From NCBI GenBank assembly GCA_963845485.1, contig CAWJSI010000017.1, positions 62,001 through 126,000 of the forward strand: a stretch of DNA of 64,000 bases, read 5' to 3'. A program made the position numbers and the translations under genes. The notes beneath the pieces are model-generated. The model made no database searches. It saw nothing but the letters and a program-made list of their open reading frames with translations, and was not told the origin of the DNA. Below, in pieces: positions 33,628 through 41,281 of the stretch (position 1 is its first letter; each line of letters opens with the position of its first letter). Source of the DNA: Bog-756 sp963845485. GTDB taxonomy: Bacteria; Actinomycetota; Acidimicrobiia; Acidimicrobiales; RAAP-2.

Positions 33628-34574
33628 CGGGCCACCTGGCCGACCGCGGGGAAGCCCACCAGGCGGACCTCGGTGCGCAGATCGACACCGGTGGATCGGG
33701 CCACCTCGGACCGCACGTGCTCGATGAGGGCCAGCACGTCGTCGGCCGAGCCCTCGGGGTCGGCCTGGATGAAGTTGGCGTGCTTGGTGGAGACCTCGGC
33801 CGTGCCCATCCTCAGGCCCTTCAGGCCGCAGGACTCGATCAGTCGGCCGGCCGAGTCGCCGTCGGGGTTGGTGAAGACCGAGCCGGCGTTGCTCCCGCCC
33901 GGTTGGTGGGCCCGTCGCCACCGGACGATCTCGGCGATGACCGCCGCGCCATCGTCGGCCGCACCGGGCCCGAGCTGGAAGCTACCCCCGGTCACCACCT
34001 CGGACGGAGCCACGGCCGTACGCCGGTAGCTGGGCTCGAGCGCCTCGGCGGGATAGGTGCCTGCCGTGCCGGTGGCCAGGTCGACCGAGCGGTACTCGAT
34101 GAGCGTGGCGGCCGTGTCCGAGCCGTGGCCACCGGCGTTCATCCGGATGGCCCCGCCCACCGAGCCGGGCACCCCGACGGCCCACTCAAGGCCGGTCAGT
34201 CCGGCTGCCGCCGTCCGGCGGGCCAGCACCGGGAGGCTGAGGGCCGCGCCGGCCCGGGCCACGGTGCCGTGCAGTTCGAGGGAGTCGAAGGCCGCGCCCA
34301 AGGTGACGACCAGGCCGTCGAAGCCCCGGTCGGCCACGAGGAGGTTCGATCCCCGGCCGAGCACCAGGACGGGGACCCCGCTCCCAGCCACGCACCGGGC
34401 CACCTCGCCGAGGCGGGCCTCGTCGGCCACCTCCTCGAAGAGGGCCGCCGTGCCCCCGACCCGGTAGGTGGTGAGGGCCCCGAGGGGGTGGTCGGGGACG
34501 GCCCGCTCCCCGAGGGAGCGGGCCAGGGCGGCCAGCGCAGGCCCCGACGTCACCGTGGCCTCACGCTTCGGCAT
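33624..34574 (-). CDS. murB: MurB, UDP-N-acetylenolpyruvoylglucosamine reductase
   Basis: 316-aa FAD enzyme that reduces UDP-GlcNAc-enolpyruvate to UDP-MurNAc. The FAD domain has TTYRVGGTAALF (about 35-46) and VLVLGRGSNLLVADRGF (about 68-84); GVPGSVGGAIRMNAGGHG (about 134-151) is the core signature. Catalytic Ser/Glu region is NAGSVFTNPDGDSAGRLIESCGLKG (split over about 228-252). ATG 34574 overlaps the murC end by 14 bp; GTG 34553, 8 bp after the murC stop, is an alternative start. Confidence 0.95.
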   Translation of the reverse strand: MPKREATVTSGPALAALARSLGERAVPDHPLGALTTYRVGGTAALFEEVADEARLGEVARCVAGSGVPVLVLGRGSNLLVADRGFDGLVVTLGAAFDSLELHGTVARAGAALSLPVLARRTAAAGLTGLEWAVGVPGSVGGAIRMNAGGHGSDTAATLIEYRSVDLATGTAGTYPAEALEPSYRRTAVAPSEVVTGGSFQLGPGAADDGAAVIAEIVRWRRAHQPGGSNAGSVFTNPDGDSAGRLIESCGLKGLRMGTAEVSTKHANFIQADPEGSADDVLALIEHVRSEVARSTGVDLRTEVRLVGFPAVGQVAR

Positions 34575-35955
34575 CGGACATCAGCTCGTCGGGAAGCGAG
34601 GTGAGGTCTCCGGCCCCGAGGGTGCAGCAGAGATCCCCCGGTCGGAGTAGTAAACGGACCGCCGCGCGCAGGTCCGAGCGGCCGGCCACGTAGTGGACAG
34701 GCGTACCCGGGTTCTCCCGGCGGACGGCATCGGCCACCAGGCGCCCGGTTACCCCGGGCACCGGGGCCTCACCGGCCCCGTAGACGTCGGTCACCACGAC
34801 CTCGTCGGCGTCGGCGAAGGACCGGCCGAACTCGGCCCACAGCTCGGCGGTGCGGCTGTAGCGGTGGGGCTGGAAGACGGCCACCACCCGCGGCCACCCG
34901 CCGTTGCGGGCCGCAGCCAGGGCGGCCCGCACCTCACTCGGCAGGTGGGCGTAGTCGTCCACGTAGGTGACCCCGTCCACGGTGCCCCGGAACTCGAACC
35001 TCCGGGCCACCCCGGCGAACCGGGCCAGGGCGCGGGCCACCGTGTCGAACTCGATGCCCACAGCCAGGGCAGCCACGGCGGCCACGGCGGCGTTCCTGGC
35101 GTTGTGGAGCCCGGGAACGGGCACCGAGAGGCGTCCGAGGACCAACCCGTCCGGGCCGGCCAGGTCGAAGGCGAGGGCGCTCCGGCTGAGTTCGACATCG
35201 GTCATCCGAAACGTAGCGTCGGGACCGAGGCCCACGATGTCGGCACCACTCGAACGGCCGATCCCCGTGGCCACCTCATCGTCCCCGCCCACGACCCGGT
35301 GCCGGGCGCCACCCACGAACGTCTCGAAGGCACCTCGCACGGCCTCGAAGGTGCCGTAGTGGTCCAGGTGGTCGGCCTCGACGTTGGTGACCACGGCGAT
35401 ATCGGGGGCCAGGGCGAGGAACGTCCCGTCGCTCTCGTCGGCCTCGACGACCAGCCACTCCCCCTCGTCCCACACGGCGTTGGTGCCGATCTCGTTGACG
35501 TCGCCGCCGATCAGGAACGAGGGCCGGATCCCGGCCTCCACGAGCAAGAGGGCCAGCATGGAGGAGGTGGTGGTCTTGCCGTGGGTCCCGGCCACGGCCA
35601 CACAACGGCGGAGCGAGGCGATGGCGGCCAGGGACTCGGCCCGGGACAGAACGGTGATCCCCCGCTGGCGGGCCTCTCTGACCTCGGGGTTTCCCTCGGA
35701 CACGGCGGAGGACATCGTGACCAGGTCGACGGCCCCGACGTTGGCGGCGGCATGGCCGATGGTCACGGCGATCCCGGCCCGCTGGAGCCGCTCGGTGACT
35801 CCTGACGCCTTCAGGTCGCTACCGGTGACGGTGTGGCCCATGGCGTCGAGGACGGTGGCGATGGCGCTCATGCCCGCCCCACCGATGCCGATCACGTGCA
35901 CGGTCACCGGCCCCTCGCCCCTCTGGAGCAGGCCGGCATCGCCCGCGGCGCTCAT
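34561..35955 (-). CDS. murC: MurC, UDP-MurNAc-L-alanine ligase
   Basis: 464-aa Mur ligase that adds L-Ala to UDP-MurNAc. The N-terminal Rossmann motif is VIGIGGAGMSAIA (about 21-33), the ATP P-loop AGTHGKTTTSSML (about 121-133), then VVEADESDGTF and NVEADHLDHYG. The C-terminal domain has HNARNAAVA and DDYAHLPSEVRA. Its ATG and the murG stop overlap by one base (TGATG). Confidence 0.96.
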   Translation of the reverse strand: MSAAGDAGLLQRGEGPVTVHVIGIGGAGMSAIATVLDAMGHTVTGSDLKASGVTERLQRAGIAVTIGHAAANVGAVDLVTMSSAVSEGNPEVREARQRGITVLSRAESLAAIASLRRCVAVAGTHGKTTTSSMLALLLVEAGIRPSFLIGGDVNEIGTNAVWDEGEWLVVEADESDGTFLALAPDIAVVTNVEADHLDHYGTFEAVRGAFETFVGGARHRVVGGDDEVATGIGRSSGADIVGLGPDATFRMTDVELSRSALAFDLAGPDGLVLGRLSVPVPGLHNARNAAVAAVAALAVGIEFDTVARALARFAGVARRFEFRGTVDGVTYVDDYAHLPSEVRAALAAARNGGWPRVVAVFQPHRYSRTAELWAEFGRSFADADEVVVTDVYGAGEAPVPGVTGRLVADAVRRENPGTPVHYVAGRSDLRAAVRLLLRPGDLCCTLGAGDLTSLPDELMSDAEA

Positions 35956-37097
35956 CAGGCCTCCCCGTCGGCCCGAGACCGCACGCTGGCCTCGACCAGG
36001 CGGGCGCCCGCTGCCGCGGCGTCGGGCCGGCCGAGCTCGGCGGCCGCCCTCCCCATCGAGACGAGCAGGTCCGGCTCGGCGAACAGCCCGTCGAGGGCCG
36101 TACCGAGGGAGCGGGCGTCGCAGCGGTCATCGGGGAGCAGGACCGCCGCCCCCGCCTGCTCGAGGACCCGGGCGTTGGCCGTCTGGTGGTCTCCGGGAGA
36201 GCCGGGCAGCGGCACCAGGATGGCGGGGAGCCCGGCCACGGCCAGTTCGGCCACGGTCATGGCCCCGGCCCGGCTCACCACCACGTCGGCGGCCGCGTAG
36301 AGCTGGTCCATGCGGTCCTCATAGGCCACCCTGACCAGAGCCAGTCCGTCCGGGCCGGGACGACGGGCGAGGCCCTCGTCCCACTGGCGTCGTCCGACCA
36401 CGTGGTAGATGGATCGGTCGTCTCGGTCCTTCCACCGCTCGGCCAGGTCGAACACGGCCTGGTTGATACGGCGGGCGCCAAGCGACCCCCCGAACACGGC
36501 GACGGTCGGACGGTCGACGGGCAGGCCCAGGCCCTCCCGGGCCGCCTGCCGGCCGGCGGGGGCCCGATCCACCGAGGTGATCTCGGGACGCACCGGGGTG
36601 CCGGTGACCACGGCCCGGGGCAGGGTGCTCCCCGGCCACCCGACCGCACTGGCCGTGGCGAACCGACCGAGGAGCCGGTTGGCCGCCCCGGGTACGGCAT
36701 CCACGTTGACCAGGACCAGCGGCACCCGCCTGACCACGGCGGCGAGGGAGGCGGCGAGGGAGGCGTAGCCGCCCACCGAGACCACCACCTCGGGCCGGGC
36801 CCGGGTGACGATACCCACCCCGCGCACCGCGGCGACGGCCAGGCCAACCAGTGCCCCCAGATTGGCCACCAACGATCGGGGTGACAGGCTGCGGACGATG
36901 CCCCGGCCCGGAAGCAGGGTGAAGGGGAACCCCCGGCCCTCGAGCGTGGTGCGGTCCTGTCCTCTGGTCGAACCCACGAACTCGATGGTGCCACGCTCGT
37001 GGCCCGCGGCGACCAGCGCCTCGGCGATGGCCAGGGCCGGCTGGAGGTGGCCGGCCGTCCCGCCCCCCGCCACCAGGGCGAACCGTCGCCCACTCAC
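35955..37097 (-). CDS. murG: MurG, lipid II-forming GlcNAc transferase
   Basis: 380-aa GT28 glycosyltransferase that converts lipid I to lipid II at the inner membrane face. Features: VAGGGTAGHLQPALAIAEAL (about 8-27), SVGGYASLAASLAA (about 101-114), VFGGSLGARRINQAV (about 193-207) and SRAGAMTVAELAVAGLPAIL (about 266-285). GTG 37097 overlaps the ftsW stop (GTGA); the frame continues upstream into ftsW sequence only as a shadow. Confidence 0.96.
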   Translation of the reverse strand: MSGRRFALVAGGGTAGHLQPALAIAEALVAAGHERGTIEFVGSTRGQDRTTLEGRGFPFTLLPGRGIVRSLSPRSLVANLGALVGLAVAAVRGVGIVTRARPEVVVSVGGYASLAASLAAVVRRVPLVLVNVDAVPGAANRLLGRFATASAVGWPGSTLPRAVVTGTPVRPEITSVDRAPAGRQAAREGLGLPVDRPTVAVFGGSLGARRINQAVFDLAERWKDRDDRSIYHVVGRRQWDEGLARRPGPDGLALVRVAYEDRMDQLYAAADVVVSRAGAMTVAELAVAGLPAILVPLPGSPGDHQTANARVLEQAGAAVLLPDDRCDARSLGTALDGLFAEPDLLVSMGRAAAELGRPDAAAAGARLVEASVRSRADGEA

Positions 37098-38524
37098 GCC
37101 GTCGAGGAACGCCGCCGCCGGCTCAGGGGAATGGGCACCGCCCGTTCGTGCGAGGCGATATTGAGCAGGATGCCCACGGCGGCCATGGTGATGATGAGCG
37201 AGGATCCACCGAAGGAGATGAAGGGCAGGGGGATGCCCGTGACCGGGAGGACGCCGATCACGGCCCCCACGTTGATCAGGGCCTGGCTGGTGATCCAGGT
37301 GGTGATGCCCACGGCCAGGAGGCTGCCGAACCGATCCGGGGCCCGGGTGGCGGCCCGGAGGCCGAACCAGGCCAGGGCGAAGAACAGGCCGAGGAGGGCC
37401 ACCGCCCCGATGAGGCCGAGCTCTTCGCCGACCACCGAGAAGATGAAGTCGGTGTGGGCGTTGGGCAACGACCCCCACTTGGACCGCCCGCCCCCCAGAC
37501 CCAGGCCGAAGACGTGCCCGGTCCCGAGTCCGATGAGCGACTGCCAGACCTGGTAGCCCGAACCCGACTTGTTGGCCCCCGGGTTGAGGAACGAGAGGAT
37601 CCGGTCCCGCCGGTAGGGGTCGGCCAGGCCCACCACGATGGCCAGGCCCACGAACGTGCCGAGGATCTTCAAGATGGGCGCCATCGGGACCCCGCCCATG
37701 AACAGGATGCCGAAGGCGATGCAGCTGAGGACGAGGGCCGTCCCCATGTCCGGCTGCTTCAAGATGAGCACGCCGGAGATGCCGAGCACGGCGAGCACCG
37801 GGACGATGACCATCTTCGGCCTCGAGGCGGAGTCGGCCCGCCGGGTGAGCAGGTCGGCGGCGAAGACGGCCAGGGCCAACTTCATCACCTCGGACGGCTG
37901 GAGCTGGAACATGCCGAAGCCGATCCACCGAGACGAGCCGCCCGCGCTGACGCCGAAGTGAGGTACGAGCACCAACACCAGCAGTCCCATGGTCACCACC
38001 ACGAGGGGGCCGCGGATGCTCCGCCACTTCCGGTAGTCGACCCGGGAGAAGATGAGCAGGGCCGCGGTCCCGAGGCCCATCCAGAGGAGCTGGCGGATGA
38101 AGATGGCCCAGGGCGAGCCGTAGAGGCCGAGCGAGATGACCGGGGAGGCCGACCCCACCATGATGAGGCCGAAGGCGCAGAGGACCACGGTGACCAGGGC
38201 GATGGCCGGAGCGGTACCCAGCCGATCGACCCAACTCGTCGGCCGGGTGTTCCGGACGAGCGGGGTCGGTCCGGGCTCACTCCCGGTCGCCCGCGTGGTG
38301 GTGGGGGCGGCCGCCTTCGACCGGCCCCGGCGAAGGGCCCTGGCCCGACGACGCGAGGGTGGAGCAGCCACCGGGGTGTGTCGCACCTCGGGACGGGTTT
38401 CGGGCCCTGAGGCGGTCCCCGGGGACCGACGCTCCATCGGGCGACGTGGGCGGGTGACCACCCCGGTCGGGCGGGAGGGATGGCGCTCCCGGGTCGCCGT
38501 CCGCGGTGCGGTGGTTCGATCAGC
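37094..38524 (-). CDS. ftsW: FtsW, SEDS peptidoglycan glycosyltransferase
   Basis: 476-aa SEDS-family polymerase working with FtsI at the septum. An N-terminal basic, Pro/Arg-rich cytoplasmic tail of about 95 residues precedes ten hydrophobic helices. SEDS signatures: GGSSRWIGFGMFQLQPSE (about 195-212), the catalytic Asp loop region in KQPDMGTALV (about 255), and PFISFGGSSLI near the end. GTG 38524 is chosen because GGAGGAGAG lies 6-14 nt upstream; GTG 38542 contains that ribosome site. It is separated from mraY by a 245-bp gap where murD is normally found. Confidence 0.93.
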   Translation of the reverse strand, partial: ADRTTAPRTATRERHPSRPTGVVTRPRRPMERRSPGTASGPETRPEVRHTPVAAPPSRRRARALRRGRSKAAAPTTTRATGSEPGPTPLVRNTRPTSWVDRLGTAPAIALVTVVLCAFGLIMVGSASPVISLGLYGSPWAIFIRQLLWMGLGTAALLIFSRVDYRKWRSIRGPLVVVTMGLLVLVLVPHFGVSAGGSSRWIGFGMFQLQPSEVMKLALAVFAADLLTRRADSASRPKMVIVPVLAVLGISGVLILKQPDMGTALVLSCIAFGILFMGGVPMAPILKILGTFVGLAIVVGLADPYRRDRILSFLNPGANKSGSGYQVWQSLIGLGTGHVFGLGLGGGRSKWGSLPNAHTDFIFSVVGEELGLIGAVALLGLFFALAWFGLRAATRAPDRFGSLLAVGITTWITSQALINVGAVIGVLPVTGIPLPFISFGGSSLIITMAAVGILLNIASHERAVPIPLSRRRRSSTA

Positions 38525-38618
38525 CACGGAGCTCTCCTCCACTCGACAAAACGACGACGGGACGCAACAAGGCGGTGGCGTGGACGCGGGGGCGAAGGCG
38601 GTTCCGACACATGCCCCT

Positions 38619-38654
38619 AGCCTCCTCCACCTGGGCGTCGAGGTGGTGGAGGCT
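38619..38654 (-). terminator. Strong hairpin between mraY and ftsW
   Basis: AGCCTCCTCCACCT (38619-38632) pairs with AGGTGGTGGAGGCT (38641-38654), 13 of 14 positions, around an 8-nt loop. It lies in the slot where murD is expected and could end or attenuate transcription from the mraZ promoter before ftsW. No T-run follows. Confidence 0.5.
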
Positions 38655-38720
38655 CACGGTGTGGTGACGCCGGACAGTGACGATCCGTTGAGCGTCCAGG
38701 CCCACCGGGCCTTCCCCCCA

Positions 38721-38783
38721 CCGACCATCAGACCTTGCCCACCGACCATCAGACCTTGCCCACCGACCATCAGACCTTGCCCA
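38721..38783. repeat. Three perfect 21-bp tandem repeats spanning the mraY stop
   Basis: Unit begins CCGACCATCAGACCTTGC and ends CCA; copies at 38721-38741, 38742-38762 and 38763-38783 are identical. The copy nearest mraY encodes its last residues (VGKV) and TGA stop, so each copy carries the same C-terminal codons plus an in-frame stop. No spacers, so not CRISPR. Confidence 0.9.
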
Positions 38784-39801
38784 CCGAGAGGAAATCTCCG
38801 TAGAAGATGCCGAGGCCGAGGGCGGCGAACAGCCCGGCCAGAATCCAGAACCGGACGATGACCGTGGTTTCGGGCCACCCCATCAGCTCGAAGTGATGGT
38901 GCAGGGGGGCCATGCGGAACACCCGGCGGTGAAAGACCCGGAAGCTGATCACCTGGATCACCACCGAGAGGGTGATGATCACGAACAGGCCTCCGATCAC
39001 CACCAACAAGAGGTCGAGGTTCATGAGCAGACAGAGGGCGGCCAGGCCCGAGCCGATGGAGAGGGAACCCGTGTCGCCCATGAAGATCCGGGCCGGGGCG
39101 GCGTTCCACCACAGGAACCCCAGACACGCACCGGCCAGGGCCACCGAGGCCAGGGCCAGGTCGAGGGCGTCGTTCACCTGGTAGATGGCGAAGTGCCGGT
39201 ACTGCCAGTACCCGATGATGGCCAGGCAGGCGAAGCAGAACGTGGAGGACCCGGCGGCCAGGCCGTCCAGCCCGTCGGTGAGGTTCACGGCGTTGGCGGC
39301 GGCGGCGATGATCAGCGTGGCCCAGATCACCCACAGGGCCGTGCCCATGTGCAGCCCGATGGAGTCGTACCGGGTGAACGAGAGCGTGGTGGACGAATGG
39401 GCCCAGTACACGGCCAGTAGGGCGAAGAGCAGGCCCAGCCCGATCTGGGCACCGAACTTGGCCCTCTTGTTGAGGCCGAGGCTTCGACGGTGCCGTACCT
39501 TGATCCAGTCGTCGGCGAAGCCAATCGACGCCGCCCCGAGGATCGCCAACATGATGAGGGCCCCCGAGCGGGAGAAGTGGACCCCGGGCACGGCGTGGGC
39601 GCAGAGGTAGCCGATGACCACGGCGGCCACGATGCCGATGCCGCCCATGGTCGGCGTGCCGGCCTTGGCGATGTGGACCTGGGGGCCGTCCTCTCGGATC
39701 TGCTGACCGATGTTGTTCTTGATCAGCCACCGGATGAGTACCGGCGTGGACAGGACCGCCACCCAGAGGGCCACGCCTCCTGACGTCATGAGCGAGATCA
39801 C
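38770..39801 (-). CDS. mraY: MraY, phospho-MurNAc-pentapeptide transferase
   Basis: 343-aa ten-helix membrane enzyme making lipid I. Catalytic signatures: KAGTPTMGGIGI (about 46-57), the DDWIK aspartates (about 97), NAVNLTDGLDGLA (about 169-181), FMGDTGSLSIGSGLA (about 219-233) and the His loop RMAPLHHHFELMGWPE (about 293-308). ATG 39801 overlaps the murE stop (ATGA), so murF, usually between them, is absent. The gene ends inside a 21-bp tandem repeat. Confidence 0.97.
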   Translation of the reverse strand: MISLMTSGGVALWVAVLSTPVLIRWLIKNNIGQQIREDGPQVHIAKAGTPTMGGIGIVAAVVIGYLCAHAVPGVHFSRSGALIMLAILGAASIGFADDWIKVRHRRSLGLNKRAKFGAQIGLGLLFALLAVYWAHSSTTLSFTRYDSIGLHMGTALWVIWATLIIAAAANAVNLTDGLDGLAAGSSTFCFACLAIIGYWQYRHFAIYQVNDALDLALASVALAGACLGFLWWNAAPARIFMGDTGSLSIGSGLAALCLLMNLDLLLVVIGGLFVIITLSVVIQVISFRVFHRRVFRMAPLHHHFELMGWPETTVIVRFWILAGLFAALGLGIFYGDFLSVGKV

Positions 39802-41219
39802 GTCGTCACCGCCCCGGAACCAGCGGCGAGGGCACGACGCGCCTCCACCCGGTCGTCGAAGGGCACGGTCTGCCCGGCGGTGCTCTGGGTCGTCTCGTGA
39901 CCCTTGCCGGCCAACAGGACCACGTCGCCCGGGCGGGCGGCCCCGACCGCGAGTCTGATGGCCGCCGCCCGGTCGGGCTCGACCACCACCTCGACGCCGG
40001 CCCGCACACCGGTCCGGATCTGGTCGATGATGGTGAGAGGGTCCTCGGACCTCGGGTTGTCCGAGGTGATCACGACAAGGTCGGACAGGACCGAGGCCAC
40101 CTCCCCCATCTGCGGGCGCTTGCCGAGGTCACGGTCGCCTCCGCACCCGAACAGGCAGATCACCCGGGCGGGGCCGGCCAGATGGCGGGCCGCCCTGAGC
40201 GCCACTTCGAGGCCGGCCGGGGTGTGGGCGTAGTCGACGATGACCGAAAAGGGGTTCTCGGCCGCCACCACCTCCATCCGTCCCGGGACCGGGGTGGCGG
40301 CACCCAGCCCCTCGGCCACACCGTCCTCGTCCACCCCGAGCACCGTGGCCATGGCCGCGGCCACCAGGGCGTTGGCCACGTTGAACCGACCGGACAGGGG
40401 CAAGGTGACCTGGCGGCCTCGCCAGCGGAACGACGTCGAGCCCACCGCCGGCACGATGTCGGTGGCCTCGGACCAGCGGACCCGGACCACATCGGGCCGG
40501 TCCAGCTCGGTGGCCAGGCGAGCACCCCAGGAGTCGTCGACGGCGATCACCGCCGTCTTGGCCCGGGTCGGCTCGAAGAGCGTGGCTTTGGCCCCGAAGT
40601 ACTCCTCCATCGATCCGTGGTGGTCGAGGTGGTCACGACTCAGGTTGGTGAAGGCGGCCACGTCGAAGACGATGGCGTCCACCCGGTGCTGGGCGAGGGC
40701 GTGGGAGGAGACCTCCATGGCCACGGCCTGGCGGCCCTCGTCCCGAAACCCGGCCAGTCGGCCCTGCAGCTCAGGGGCCTCGGGCGTCGTCCGCTCCCCC
40801 ACCAGCGTGCCGACCACACCGGTCGGAATACCAGCCCGATCGAGGATCGACGACACCAGATGGGTCACCGTCGTCTTGCCGTTCGTTCCGGTGACGCCCG
40901 CCATGCGCAGCGAGCGCGACGGATGGCCGTAGAAGGCCGAGGCCAGCGCGGCCATGGCCGGGCGCAGGGCCGCCTGGGCCACCCGGGCTTGGACCACGTC
41001 GAGATCGAGCAGGTGGCCGCAGAGCAATGAGGTGGCCCCACGGTCCACGGCATCGGCGGCATGGAGGTGTCCGTCGGTGTGAGCCCCGGGCACGCAGCAG
41101 AACAGGGAGCCGGGCCGCACCCGCCGACTGTCGAACTCGATGGAGCTGACCTCGGTCGAGGTGGGGTCACCACGTACCTCGACCACCTCGATGTCGTCGA
41201 GCAACCTGGTCATCTGCAC
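39798..41219 (-). CDS. murE: MurE, meso-diaminopimelate-adding ligase
   Basis: 473-aa Mur ligase adding the third amino acid to UDP-MurNAc-L-Ala-D-Glu. ATP motif GVTGTNGKTTVTHL (about 108-121), SSHALAQHRVD, FTNLSRDHLDHH, and carbamylated-Lys region YFGAKATLF. The specificity motif TSDNPRSEDP (about 386-395) has the DNPR sequence of meso-DAP enzymes rather than the L-Lys form, in agreement with the dapC/D/E/F genes in the window. It follows ftsI with a 62-bp gap. Confidence 0.96.
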   Translation of the reverse strand: MQMTRLLDDIEVVEVRGDPTSTEVSSIEFDSRRVRPGSLFCCVPGAHTDGHLHAADAVDRGATSLLCGHLLDLDVVQARVAQAALRPAMAALASAFYGHPSRSLRMAGVTGTNGKTTVTHLVSSILDRAGIPTGVVGTLVGERTTPEAPELQGRLAGFRDEGRQAVAMEVSSHALAQHRVDAIVFDVAAFTNLSRDHLDHHGSMEEYFGAKATLFEPTRAKTAVIAVDDSWGARLATELDRPDVVRVRWSEATDIVPAVGSTSFRWRGRQVTLPLSGRFNVANALVAAAMATVLGVDEDGVAEGLGAATPVPGRMEVVAAENPFSVIVDYAHTPAGLEVALRAARHLAGPARVICLFGCGGDRDLGKRPQMGEVASVLSDLVVITSDNPRSEDPLTIIDQIRTGVRAGVEVVVEPDRAAAIRLAVGAARPGDVVLLAGKGHETTQSTAGQTVPFDDRVEARRALAAGSGAVTT

Positions 41220-41281
41220 GGGGCTGGGATCCGGGGGCTCCGGTCGGTGGGTCGGTACGGTCGTGACCAGCGGAGGCCCAC

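Noticed and set aside
38721..38783. Possible CRISPR array
   Set aside because: The 21-bp units are directly abutting with no spacers and overlap the mraY end.
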